DNA from: a virus
Direction: 5' to 3' (one strand)
Virus record (IMG/VR): IMGVR_UViG_3300042381_000152
Coordinates: 1-20,367 of that record
DNA: 20,367 nucleotides
Part shown: positions 1-7,845 of the stretch, in pieces
Layout of the letters: each line of letters opens with the position of its first letter
Position numbering within the stretch: position 1 is the stretch's first letter
Program-made: the position numbers and the translations under genes
Notes under the pieces: model-generated
What the model saw: only the letters and a program-made list of their open reading frames with translations
What the model was told of the DNA's origin: nothing
Database searches by the model: none

Positions 1-90
1 TGCGGAAGCCTCGTTTAAATTAATCGTAACCGCTTTACTTTCGGTATACGCCTCGCGCAAAGCACTCAGGATTTTTTCATTGGTTGACAT
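1..90 (-). CDS. N-terminal fragment of a gene downstream of the capsid gene, unknown function (partial)
   Basis: An ATG at 90 opens a frame of 30 codons that runs off the left edge (starts MSTNEKILSALREAY). An AGGAAT Shine-Dalgarno-like stretch lies about four bases upstream. The gene follows the major capsid gene and its terminator on the same strand. In HK97-like genomes this slot usually holds a head-completion or head-tail connector protein, but the fragment is too short to recognise. The start and reading frame look sound; the function is position-based inference only. Confidence 0.6.
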   Translation of the reverse strand, partial: MSTNEKILSALREAYTESKAVTINLNEASA

Positions 91-111
91 AATAATTCCT
101 GTATCTAATCT

Positions 112-138
112 AAAAAGCCGGAGGCCAAAGCCTCCGGC
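112..138 (-). terminator. Rho-independent terminator after the capsid gene
   Basis: A perfect 9-bp GC-rich stem (GCCGGAGGC / GCCTCCGGC) with a 4-base loop spans 117-138. On the minus strand it is followed directly by TTTTT (112-116). The T-tract exists only on the minus-strand side, so the terminator acts on leftward transcription. It starts about 40 bases beyond the capsid stop codon and precedes the next start at 90. This gives a break or partial attenuation between capsid and downstream genes, a common way to make capsid the most abundant message. Confidence 0.85.
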
Positions 139-177
139 AAAATCACCATAAAGATTTCTCTTTGCGGCAACTGCTCT

Positions 178-1527
178 TTAGGTTGCTGTACCGGTTGAAC
201 GATAACGAACACCTGAGAAGGGGTCACGAACGCTTGTTGCCAAACGCTTTTCGCCGTAGAAAGTAATGAAACCGGGCAACGTTTGATCGTACCTACGCAT
301 CAACATATTTAGTCTGTCAATTGTTGTATGGAAGCGTGTCCAATCGCAGAAATACATTGGGTACAAGCTAGTTGTGCCGGCTGAACCCGATGTGGTTTGT
401 GAAGGAGTATCAACGTATTTGTTAACGACTACATCAAAGCCCAATAACTGACCAACAATACCGTCAGCAACCAAACCTTCGTTACGATTCCAAATGGGTG
501 CGCCATTGTTATCTTTTAGGTTACGAATACCGTTTAACAAAATTGGGCTAATCATAAATTTAGCGTCAGGAGTCCAATATTGTTGCGGCAAAGCATAAAC
601 CAAATTAATTACGTCATTGTAAGTAATGTTGTTTGCACCAACATCATTGCCGTTGGTTGTCAATTGGTCATAAGTAGCAAGGTTATGCAAACCAGTTGTT
701 GAACCTGTTCCGCTTGTACCGTAGCTAGGAGTTGACGTTGTACCACCGGCATATGTAGCATTGAAGCCGGGATACTGGTCCAAACCTCGCAAACCGTCTG
801 CGCCACCTGATGCCGTAGAAGTACCGCTTCCGGATTGATCATTATTCTGAATCATCGAAATGGCTTCTGCTTGTGCAAATTCTAAAAGCATGTCGTCAAC
901 AACATTTGCTTCCAAACCGTCAATATCATCTAATGCGGCTGTACGAATTGGAAATTGAACGTTAATGTCCTTGAGAACCAATTGCCAAATCGCAGTATCT
1001 ACAGTTGTATCTGCACCGTTGTTTTGAATAGCGTAACCCCATTGAACGCCTGCATTTCCCGTTTTGACGCGAAATTGATAGCTTGAACCATCAGTTGCAA
1101 CGGTGCGAGTAATGCCACGCAAAGGATTTGCCAAACGCAAAGCAGTAAACACGGGGTCGTATCCAGTACGGCCACCCTTATTATTACCGGATGCAATCAA
1201 TTGTGAAGACTCTGAATGATACGCCGCCATTTGCGATTCATCTGCAAAAATTTGCAGTTGTTTCTCAAATGTAGATTTACCGGTATACATTTGTTTCAGT
1301 TGTTCGCGCACGCTACGGTTAACGTCTGTGCGAACTGACTTGGCAACTTCTTTGTGAATAGCCGGTGCAGAAACAGTAGCTACTTTGGCTTCCAAAGCCG
1401 CGACCATCTCTTGCATCTCAGCTTTTACAGCTTCGATTGCGGCAGGGATTTTGGCTTCTACTGCGGTAATGCTTTCGGCTTGTTTAGCTTCGATTGCATC
1501 CAACTTTTCAATAATTACTTGGGACAT
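178..1527 (-). CDS. Major capsid protein, HK97 fold
   Basis: 449 aa, the main shell protein of the head. Residues 1-55 are a helical, charged, Ala/Glu/Lys-rich segment, as expected for the delta (scaffold) domain that HK97-type capsid proteins carry at the N-terminus and the prohead protease removes. The rest matches the phage_capsid pattern: an N-arm region (LRGITRTVATDGSSYQF), a Gly/Ser/Thr-rich insertion around residues 230-275, and an Arg-rich C-terminal domain (MRRYDQTLPGFITFYGEKR). The order terminase, portal, protease, capsid supports the call. The ATG at 1527 has AAAGG upstream and lies 2 bases after the protease stop. A terminator follows. The Ser/Thr/Gly stretch may be a surface-exposed loop; that is inference. 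Confidence 0.93.
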   Translation of the reverse strand: MSQVIIEKLDAIEAKQAESITAVEAKIPAAIEAVKAEMQEMVAALEAKVATVSAPAIHKEVAKSVRTDVNRSVREQLKQMYTGKSTFEKQLQIFADESQMAAYHSESSQLIASGNNKGGRTGYDPVFTALRLANPLRGITRTVATDGSSYQFRVKTGNAGVQWGYAIQNNGADTTVDTAIWQLVLKDINVQFPIRTAALDDIDGLEANVVDDMLLEFAQAEAISMIQNNDQSGSGTSTASGGADGLRGLDQYPGFNATYAGGTTSTPSYGTSGTGSTTGLHNLATYDQLTTNGNDVGANNITYNDVINLVYALPQQYWTPDAKFMISPILLNGIRNLKDNNGAPIWNRNEGLVADGIVGQLLGFDVVVNKYVDTPSQTTSGSAGTTSLYPMYFCDWTRFHTTIDRLNMLMRRYDQTLPGFITFYGEKRLATSVRDPFSGVRYRSTGTAT

Positions 1528-1529
1528 GA

Positions 1530-2321
1530 TTAACCTTTCAGTCTTTGATCTAACATTTTCAACAATTCGCGTTGCTCTAAAGCTTGCAAAAGTGTTGTCT
1601 CGGTCACTTCCGCTTCAGACTCTCTCTGAATCGGCGCATCTTTAAGTGTTACTATTTCAGCGTCTCGCTGTTCTAGCACTTTCTTAAAAACGGAAGCGGC
1701 TGTGACCGCGTTCCGATTTGAAACCCCCGCATCTCGCAAGGCCTGTTCCAAAACTCGTAAATCTGCCGTTCCATCGGACAGAAAATATTCTAATCTGCTT
1801 ACGCAAGCTTCTTGATTGTTTGGGTACATAACTACGCTAACTTCGCGCAATCCACCCTTTGTAATTTGGAAATATGCTTCGTCTGAATCAGGGTCATCAA
1901 TTGGATTACCGTCAGCATCTACCATTTTGTAATCTTCGGCATATGCACCAACCGAAACACCGCCAAACATTGTGGGGCTTTCTTGCATAACTTTGTAAAG
2001 GTCGTTGCCGGCACTTGTATTTAAAAACAAGCGGCCTTCTGCACTCATACCTTCATCTGTAAATTCAAAGCTGTTCCATTCTCCTACGGGGATGGCATCA
2101 CTCGAATGATTTACAAACATTGGCAAAGGTTTGCCTGATTCGGCAAATGTTTCTGCCCAATCCATAAAGCCTTCAGGTTGGTAGTTAAATTTTCTACCAT
2201 CTGCACCTTCACGTGCGCCCCATGTCGTAACTTGGGCTTCTATTTTTCCCGTTGGCGTTTTTGTGCCTTGCTTTTCGGGGACTAATTTCGCTTCGCAAAC
2301 CATTGTCAGGTTTTGTGTCAT
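1530..2321 (-). CDS. HK97-family prohead protease (peptidase U35-like)
   Basis: 263 aa. This is the maturation protease that packs inside the prohead and cleaves the capsid delta domain and itself. The herpes-assemblin-like catalytic pattern is visible: His72 in MFVNHSSDAIPVGEW, Ser123 in FGGVSVGA, and the LREVSVVMYPNNQEA block around Glu160. Residues after about 190 are charged and helical and may be a scaffold-like tail. The start at 2321 is set by GAGG about six bases upstream and an in-frame stop just before. The 5' end overlaps the small upstream gene (2209-2454) in another frame. It sits between portal and capsid, the classical position. Confidence 0.9.
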   Translation of the reverse strand: MTQNLTMVCEAKLVPEKQGTKTPTGKIEAQVTTWGAREGADGRKFNYQPEGFMDWAETFAESGKPLPMFVNHSSDAIPVGEWNSFEFTDEGMSAEGRLFLNTSAGNDLYKVMQESPTMFGGVSVGAYAEDYKMVDADGNPIDDPDSDEAYFQITKGGLREVSVVMYPNNQEACVSRLEYFLSDGTADLRVLEQALRDAGVSNRNAVTAASVFKKVLEQRDAEIVTLKDAPIQRESEAEVTETTLLQALEQRELLKMLDQRLKG

Positions 2322-2454
2322 GGATTACCTCATCGACTTTTGTACGGTCAATATCCTGTATTATTTTTGGTGGCCTACCCCGTTTTACCGGCGGTTCTTC
2401 ATTAGGCTTGTACGTTGACAAATATGCTACCACCGATTTGAAAATCAGGGACAA
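2209..2454 (-). CDS. Small basic protein overlapping the protease start, unknown
   Basis: 81 aa, starting with TTG at 2454, one base after the portal stop codon. AGGA lies about seven bases upstream, inside the portal 3' end, so translation could be coupled. The only genes otherwise filling 2322-2455 would leave a gap of about 130 bases, unusual in this tightly packed block. The protein has an RGRPP-K stretch like an AT-hook (about residues 25-30) and a basic C-terminus. The last 113 bases overlap the protease in another frame. I recognise no family. It could instead be a chance open frame, so confidence is moderate to low. Confidence 0.4.
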   Translation of the reverse strand: MSLIFKSVVAYLSTYKPNEEPPVKRGRPPKIIQDIDRTKVDEVIHDTKPDNGLRSEISPRKARHKNANGKNRSPSYDMGRT

Positions 2455-2455
2455 C

Positions 2456-3862
2456 TTATTTTCCTATATTCATTTTTCGGGTTTGACTACCGCCCCCGCC
2501 GCCCGTATCTGTAGGACTTGAACCGGCAATTGGCTCAACTTTACCCGTATTGTCTTTTAATTTATCTGCGTCTGCCATACTGCACATTCCCAAATATTCG
2601 CGGGCTTCGTTGGGGGTCATAATACCCGCATTGACTCCGGCAGTCGCAAAATTCATTTGATCTAATGCCGCACCCTTTAAAAAGTCGTTTGTATCAAACT
2701 GCACGCATAAATTGGGATAGCCGTTAAACAATTGCATTTTCAGCTTTTGTTGCACGTTTACTAAAACCGGATACATCGTAGTTTTGTAAAACTCATCCAA
2801 CATCGTCTGTGTATTATTGTATTTGGAATCGGTAATTCCCGCCATAGCCGGTGGAACGCCGTATAAAGCACAAATACGCTTCATGGTCTGCTCTTTAAGA
2901 TTTGCAAGGTCTGTGTCTTGCAAAGTAAGCATTTGCACGGCTTCGTAAGTCATGCCTTGGTCAAGCAAGATTGACTGACCGGGTTTTGACTTATCGGTTT
3001 GCTGACTGCCAACCATACTCGACCACGCCTCTTTTAATCGGGCGGCAATTTCTTCAAATTTGCTGTTTGGTATAACTTGCTCAGTCTTAAATACGCCGGA
3101 AGGCTTTGCGCCATTCAGCATAATGTAGTTTGCGTAAATATCTATATCTTGGTCAAGTCCAACTAATTCGGCGGCAAGCATACCCTTGTTAAAACCCGCA
3201 GAACCTTGCCATGCCATGTCTTTGCAATGCATTACTTGCCAATAATTAAGCGGCTCGTCTTTGTTAAACCCGTAAGACGGAGTGGACAACCGGTAGCTTG
3301 GGTAACGCAGTTCATTAATTGTTACAGCAATTAAAGTGCTGTCTAAAATGTACATTTCTAGCGGAGTTTGTGTGGGGTTCTTTTGGTCTGCTCTAAACCA
3401 TACCGTAAACGCCTCTCCTAGCATTTCATGCCACATCATCCATTGATACCAAAATTCGTACTGGCTTTGGAAGTTATTAGGACACTCAAGCAAGTTTAAA
3501 ACTGCGCGGGCCTTGTTTTTGTCACGCGGACCAACCGATTCATCAAGCAAAGCATCGACAAGTTCGCCGTTTTTGCCTTTTGCCATAATCCGAATTGGAA
3601 GCTGTGATATTGCCCGTGCTTTTGCACCTACGCAAGTCATTACAGTACTATTTCGAGACAATAAAGAAGTGTCAACGCCTCTGCCCGCATTTGTTTGGCT
3701 CGAAGTTGTAACGTAAAGAATCTGCGTACTTACCGTTGGCCTGTTATTTTGGCCTTGGTAAATAACATTATTGCCTAGTGCAGTCTGCCCGAAAAGCGTG
3801 TTTGACTCGTCAGTTTTCTTCGCTTTTGGCTTAAAAATGTCCGGTATGCCTCGAAAGTCCAT
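2456..3862 (-). CDS. Portal protein, HK97 family
   Basis: 468 aa, typical for phage portal proteins of the HK97 type. It forms the dodecameric ring at one vertex through which DNA is packaged and to which the terminase docks. Family-like stretches include TCVGAKARAISQLPIRI near the N-terminus, the Trp-rich YEFWYQWMMWHEMLGEAF, and the C-terminal ICALYGVPPAMAGI with the following YNNTQTMLDEFYKTT segment. The C-terminus is low-complexity (five Gly in a row), as often seen. GAGG stands about six bases before the ATG at 3862. It lies 9 bases after the large terminase gene, and its stop abuts the TTG of the small gene downstream. Confidence 0.93.
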   Translation of the reverse strand: MDFRGIPDIFKPKAKKTDESNTLFGQTALGNNVIYQGQNNRPTVSTQILYVTTSSQTNAGRGVDTSLLSRNSTVMTCVGAKARAISQLPIRIMAKGKNGELVDALLDESVGPRDKNKARAVLNLLECPNNFQSQYEFWYQWMMWHEMLGEAFTVWFRADQKNPTQTPLEMYILDSTLIAVTINELRYPSYRLSTPSYGFNKDEPLNYWQVMHCKDMAWQGSAGFNKGMLAAELVGLDQDIDIYANYIMLNGAKPSGVFKTEQVIPNSKFEEIAARLKEAWSSMVGSQQTDKSKPGQSILLDQGMTYEAVQMLTLQDTDLANLKEQTMKRICALYGVPPAMAGITDSKYNNTQTMLDEFYKTTMYPVLVNVQQKLKMQLFNGYPNLCVQFDTNDFLKGAALDQMNFATAGVNAGIMTPNEAREYLGMCSMADADKLKDNTGKVEPIAGSSPTDTGGGGGSQTRKMNIGK

Positions 3863-3871
3863 GTTTTTTCC

Positions 3872-5536
3872 TCAAAAAGCCCTGAATCCAAACCCACTTA
3901 CCGCCGGATTGTCCAAAGAACAATGCATTGCAATAATTAACGAAATAATACCATCAACTTTAGCACTTGTATCGCTTTCATTCTTTCGAACTTTAACGTT
4001 TCCATTTACATCTTCATAAACTTCGCAGTTTCCAAGTTGCCAACTGACAAAAGGGTTGCCGTCATGTTTAATTTGATACTGCATTATCATTTTCTCAACA
4101 TGCTTCGAAGGGTTGCTTAAAACAGACATTCCCTGACCGACTTTTTTAACCGGCATCCCGTTTTCATGCAACCTTGCAACCAAACTTGCCGCATTGTATG
4201 CGTCATAGCCTATTTCTTTCAAGTTATATTTTTCGGCCTGTTGTCCAATGTAATCGCTGATTTCTCTGTCATCCATAACGTTGCCTTGGGTCAAATGCAA
4301 TATTCCTGACCTTTGGGCTTGTATAAAAATCTGTTGGTAATGCTTTGGAACTAACTCAAAACCTTCCTCCGGCAAAAAGAATTTAAACTCAGCCTCGTAG
4401 TCATTGTCGGCATATCTTTTTAGGGTGCATACTGCATTTAAGTCACGGGTTGCCGCTAAGTCAAACCCAATAAATACAGCTTCGGGTTCATCGCGGGCCG
4501 GTCGTATGCGGGCTTGCGGGTCATCCCAATATGCTTGGTCTACCCATGCGGAGTTAGCACTAACATAAATATTCAGGGTTTTGCACAAAAACTCATTTAG
4601 GGCAGAAGGTTTGTGCTTGGCTTCTTCGGCCCGCGCTTGTATGGCTTCTTCAAAAATACTGATTCCATGCATAGGATTGGCTTTTGACCACGTTGCGGGG
4701 TCGCGCCAATCGTCTTGCGGGTCAAGGCCGTATAGTAAGCCAAACCATCTTGGGTTATCCGGTTGATTGCCATGCAAGATATTTTCAAGCATAGTTAAAT
4801 CTTCATAAAATTTTGTCTCCTTGGTAAAACTTGCAGTCGTAATATAAATTCGCAACGGGTTTTGTCGAGCAACCATACCCGAGTGCAAAACTTCAATTGC
4901 GTTTCTATCTGTGATTTGCGCCGCTTCGTCAACAATAGCACAGCTTGGGTTTTTACCGTCACCGGATTTTTTTGTATCGCGGGACAACGCCTTAAACATT
5001 GACTGACTGTCGCCTGACTTCGAAATTTGATACTTGCTTAAATTAAAAAGCGAAGCCAAGTCATTTGGCATATTCTCAATAAATCCACGGGCGGCATCAA
5101 ACACAATAGAAGCCTGTTCTCGGTTGGTGGCAAGCGTAAAAACCTCTGCCCCTGCCTCACCGCACAATAATTCGTAAAGTGCTAAAACCGCCGTTATAGT
5201 TGACTTGCCGGCCTTTCGCGGAATAAACACAATAACGTCAGACACCATTCTTTTTTCATGGTTCTTTTTATTGCGAAACCCGTAAATAGCGCAAATCAGC
5301 AAAATCTGAAATGGTTCTAAAACTACTGGGTCGCCCGCTTGCGGGCCTTTTGTATGTTTTAACGCCGCCGTAAAATCAAGCACATGGGCCGGATAATCGG
5401 GGTCAAAATACCACGCCCATTCTTTATCTTCTAGGTGGTTCAGAAACCTTTGGCATGCCAATCTAACATTTCGGCAAACATTGATTTCACCCTTTGCGAC
5501 TTGTTGCGCATATATAACGCCATCTTCCCACTTCAT
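3872..5536 (-). CDS. terL: Terminase large subunit (packaging ATPase and nuclease)
   Basis: 554 aa, the full length of Terminase_1-type enzymes. The N-terminal ATPase has a Walker A variant PRKAGKST at residues 106-113, Walker B CAIVDE at 199-204, and the coupling motif YITTAS at 231-236. The C-terminal RNase H-like nuclease has acidic residues Asp359 (FIGFDLAATRD), Asp445 (IGYDAYN) and Asp528 (SAKVDGI), which are the candidate metal ligands. It pumps DNA through the portal and cuts concatemers. Its ATG overlaps the small terminase stop by four bases (ATGA), so the two subunits are translationally coupled. No odd features. Confidence 0.95.
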   Translation of the reverse strand: MKWEDGVIYAQQVAKGEINVCRNVRLACQRFLNHLEDKEWAWYFDPDYPAHVLDFTAALKHTKGPQAGDPVVLEPFQILLICAIYGFRNKKNHEKRMVSDVIVFIPRKAGKSTITAVLALYELLCGEAGAEVFTLATNREQASIVFDAARGFIENMPNDLASLFNLSKYQISKSGDSQSMFKALSRDTKKSGDGKNPSCAIVDEAAQITDRNAIEVLHSGMVARQNPLRIYITTASFTKETKFYEDLTMLENILHGNQPDNPRWFGLLYGLDPQDDWRDPATWSKANPMHGISIFEEAIQARAEEAKHKPSALNEFLCKTLNIYVSANSAWVDQAYWDDPQARIRPARDEPEAVFIGFDLAATRDLNAVCTLKRYADNDYEAEFKFFLPEEGFELVPKHYQQIFIQAQRSGILHLTQGNVMDDREISDYIGQQAEKYNLKEIGYDAYNAASLVARLHENGMPVKKVGQGMSVLSNPSKHVEKMIMQYQIKHDGNPFVSWQLGNCEVYEDVNGNVKVRKNESDTSAKVDGIISLIIAMHCSLDNPAVSGFGFRAF

Positions 5537-5997
5537 CCTTTCGGGCCTTTTAAGAACCTAGAAACGGGGCTGTCTTCTTCGGCTTTTCCGCTATTTAGTC
5601 TGCCTCTTGGGGTCAAGCCTAATTCGTTCATAAGTTGAATTATTGTTTTTAAAGTATTTTGTCGCACCGTCAAATACGGGTTTGGGCCAACCGTCTTGCC
5701 ATTGTTAAATCGCGCAATGACTCCGGACTTAGCCAATGCTTTTTTGCACTCAATATAAGTGTCAATCTGTTCTGCAAGATATGCCAACGTATGCTTATCT
5801 TGGTCGTTACCAATGCCATACACTTTGTATAAAAACTCAGAGGTTTCGGTAATAAATCTATTTCTGTCCCAAGTTTCAGGGTCATCAAGCCATTCGGCTT
5901 TTGGGATTCGGGCTTTGACTGACTCGGGCAAGCTAACGCCTTGGTTCATTCCTTTCGAACCTTGGACAACGTGCAATTCGGGCGGTAATTTGTTCAT
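5533..5997 (-). CDS. terS: Terminase small subunit, P27-like
   Basis: About 154 aa from the ATG at 5997. The opening (MNKLPPELHVVQGSKGMN) resembles the start of P27-family small terminases, whose N-terminus has a similar short Gly/Lys segment, and the helical C-terminal part (VRQNTLKTIIQLMNELGL) also fits. It recognises the packaging site and loads the large subunit. An open frame continues upstream to a TTG at 6063, adding 22 residues that do not look like the family; GAGG sits very close to the ATG (2-base gap), so the start is not fully certain. It overlaps the large subunit by ATGA. Confidence 0.8.
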   Translation of the reverse strand: MNKLPPELHVVQGSKGMNQGVSLPESVKARIPKAEWLDDPETWDRNRFITETSEFLYKVYGIGNDQDKHTLAYLAEQIDTYIECKKALAKSGVIARFNNGKTVGPNPYLTVRQNTLKTIIQLMNELGLTPRGRLNSGKAEEDSPVSRFLKGPKG

Positions 5998-6184
5998 GGC
6001 CTCAATGCTACCTTTTTTAAGCGGACTTATCCACAGTTTTTTGGAACTACCCCCCCACTTCAACTCATTTTATAAAAATTAAGGGGTGGGCTTGTTTGTA
6101 CATATAGGTCAAATTTTTAAGTTTCTGACCTGTTTGTTGTTTTTTGGCAACATCTGCCTGTGAATGCCCGTAAGTGAATGGCTA
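5998..6184. other. Non-coding gap before small terminase, candidate packaging (cos/pac) region
   Basis: This is the longest non-coding stretch in the left packaging block (187 bases if terS starts at 5997). It lies between the HNH nuclease gene and the small terminase gene, where many phages have their cos or pac site. It contains a run of seven C (on plus), a dyad AGGTCA/TGACCT (6106-6111 and 6126-6131), a small dyad TGTTG/CAACA (around 6136-6154), and an exact TTATCCACA DnaA-box match at 6027-6035. The cos assignment is positional inference; no cut site can be read from the sequence alone. Confidence 0.35.
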
Positions 6185-6616
6185 CTAACTACCTAACACA
6201 ATCTCATAGTCTCTCAGTCTATAGCGCACCTCATGCTCATGCGTGTAGTGTATATAGATGCCTTTGTTCTCCCAACCTGTTTTGTAGCTGTGATGTTCGC
6301 GGCATAGGCTCTGCAAGACGTTGCGATAGAAGGCGGGCTTGCCTATGTGTTGCCATCGAAACAAATGGTCAACGTGTTCAGCAGAGGCTACCTTCCCCTG
6401 TAATAAACAAGCGGCACACAATGGATGCGTAGATAAATGTGCCATTCTCATCTTGCGCCATATCGGTAGCTGATACATTGACTGCGCATCCTTGCGCTCA
6501 TCCGTCTTTTCCACCGCGTCTGCGCCCCCGTGTTCTAGGCAGTAACTATTTAATCTTGTCTTACTATTCTTACATCCTAAGTGTTGACATTTAGTATATT
6601 TAGGCAGGGTCGGCAT
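6185..6616 (-). CDS. HNH endonuclease next to terminase
   Basis: 143 aa. The HNH core is clear: zinc cysteines Cys67 and Cys70, the EHVDH element (His81, Asp83, His84), Asn99, and CREHH (Cys105, His108, His109). A second possible metal site lies at the N-terminus (Cys10, Cys15, Cys26, His29). HNH proteins beside the terminase in HK97-like phages are known to help the large terminase cut cos DNA, so a packaging role is likely. The ATG at 6616 overlaps the end of the upstream ParB-fold gene by 17 bases, and the Shine-Dalgarno is weak, suggesting translational coupling. A homing nuclease is the alternative but it is not inside another gene. Confidence 0.9.
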   Translation of the reverse strand: MPTLPKYTKCQHLGCKNSKTRLNSYCLEHGGADAVEKTDERKDAQSMYQLPIWRKMRMAHLSTHPLCAACLLQGKVASAEHVDHLFRWQHIGKPAFYRNVLQSLCREHHSYKTGWENKGIYIHYTHEHEVRYRLRDYEIVLGS

Positions 6617-7187
6617 CGCGTTCTCGCGCTATCTCGGCACGGTCTACATGGAATGACTCAGCACAATGTGGACACACTACCTCTACATATGCAGATTGTC
6701 TAGCCTTACTGTTATCCTCAAACTGTGCCTCTAATTTAGCTTGTGCCTTGACTACTTGTTGCTGTGTTGCACTATGGAATGTGTCCGAACCACCGGCTGA
6801 TTCTTTGAGCAACTCATCTAAGCTTAACGTTGGAAAATATATCTCCATATCGTCAATCGCTTCAATTTCCCTTAACTCAGGGATTAGTTTGGTTATATCC
6901 CATGATGCCAGTTCTGAAGTCTTATTGTCTGCAATCCTATACGCTTTGGCATCTTGGGCTGATAAATCGGCTTTGATTATGCAAGGAACTGTTTCCACGC
7001 CTAATTGTTGCAACGCCTTATATCGTGTATGACCCGCAATAATTACATTGTCTGCGTCAAGAATAATTGGCTGATTAAAACCAAACTGTTTAATTGACTG
7101 TATGACTGCACCAATGGCATCGTCATTGCGCCTTGGGTTGCGCCAGTATGGTTTTATCTCTGTAATTTTAAGCATTACTGTTTGCAT
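6600..7187 (-). CDS. ParB/sulfiredoxin-fold domain protein
   Basis: 195 aa. The N-terminal 130 residues are a ParB-like domain: an NPRRND stretch, then VIIAGHTRYKAL with the ParB box GHTR at 52-55, and AYRIADNKT at 84-90. This combination is typical of the ParB domain that precedes the methylase domain in many phage adenine/cytosine methyltransferases, but no methylase follows here. The C-terminus instead carries CPHC (172-175) and a His at 180, a minimal zinc-binding-like tail. ParB-fold proteins can hydrolyse nucleotides, bind DNA or act as nucleases; which applies is unknown. The AAAGGA site suits the ATG at 7187, which overlaps the IbrB-like gene by 20 bases. Confidence 0.8.
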   Translation of the reverse strand: MQTVMLKITEIKPYWRNPRRNDDAIGAVIQSIKQFGFNQPIILDADNVIIAGHTRYKALQQLGVETVPCIIKADLSAQDAKAYRIADNKTSELASWDITKLIPELREIEAIDDMEIYFPTLSLDELLKESAGGSDTFHSATQQQVVKAQAKLEAQFEDNSKARQSAYVEVVCPHCAESFHVDRAEIARERDADPA

Positions 7188-7845
7188 CGACTTGTCCTTT
7201 CATGTATTCATTTCGCAATTGAATTTGACGTTTGGTTTCCCAAGAACGCCTATATTCCACGTTTTCGAACAACTTACTAAAGCCTGTAACGTGTTTTAAC
7301 CTTACTAATTCGTCTGCCTCTACGCCTAACTCAGCGCAAATAGCTTCATCGGTCCAACCGTTCTCAAGCATCTGAAACACCATGTTCGCCATGCCGGAAA
7401 CACTATGCTTGCCCCTTGCACGGTTGTGCCGCACGGTAGAGGCCATTCGGTCATTGATTGATTTGTCAATTACAACCACGGGCAACAGTCCATTGTTACG
7501 GTCTGCAATATCTTGGTTTAACCGCATAGTTGTATATCTGTGAAACCCGTCAACAATGACGTATTCATCTTTTGCATCGTCATATACGGTAACAACTGGT
7601 TGCGTGTACCCATCATGGCTAATGCTTACATACAGCAAGCGCATTTCATTTTTGGCAACGCTGTTTGGGTTGTAGTCGTTGGCATGCACCTTCTCAATTG
7701 GTATCCAACGCACCAAATCAACCGGTTGCGAATTTTGTGGGCTTAACTCATGTAAGTAAGCCTTTAAATCTTCAATAAATAGAATCTTTTCCCGCGTTTG
7801 GGTTAATGATTCAACTTGTTGCTGTATCAGTTGTTTTATTGTCAT
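7168..7845 (-). CDS. IbrB-like ParB-fold protein, partner of the IbrA-like gene
   Basis: About 225 aa from the ATG at 7845 (an alternative TTG at 7899 adds 18 residues but has no support). After a helical N-terminus, a ParB/Srx-like domain begins near WIPIEKVHANDYNPN (47-61) and carries the motif VIVDGFHRYTTM (GFHR at 100-103). The RHNRARG element at 139-145 and a following HTH-like helical segment (DEAICAELGVEADELVRL) match my memory of IbrB proteins. IbrA/IbrB were described as a pair that controls eib genes in E. coli, often on prophage DNA; the chemistry is unknown. It overlaps the IbrA-like gene by 35 bases, so the two are made together. Confidence 0.8.
   Translation of the reverse strand: MTIKQLIQQQVESLTQTREKILFIEDLKAYLHELSPQNSQPVDLVRWIPIEKVHANDYNPNSVAKNEMRLLYVSISHDGYTQPVVTVYDDAKDEYVIVDGFHRYTTMRLNQDIADRNNGLLPVVVIDKSINDRMASTVRHNRARGKHSVSGMANMVFQMLENGWTDEAICAELGVEADELVRLKHVTGFSKLFENVEYRRSWETKRQIQLRNEYMKGQVDANSNA

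Noticed and set aside
1385-1645. Plus-strand open frames across the capsid, portal and terminase genes
   Set aside because: They are opposite-strand shadows of well-supported genes and lack Shine-Dalgarno sites.
5998-6063. TTG-extended start of the small terminase
   Set aside because: The extra 22 residues do not resemble the family, whereas the ATG at 5997 places the usual N-terminal motif correctly; kept as an alternative only.
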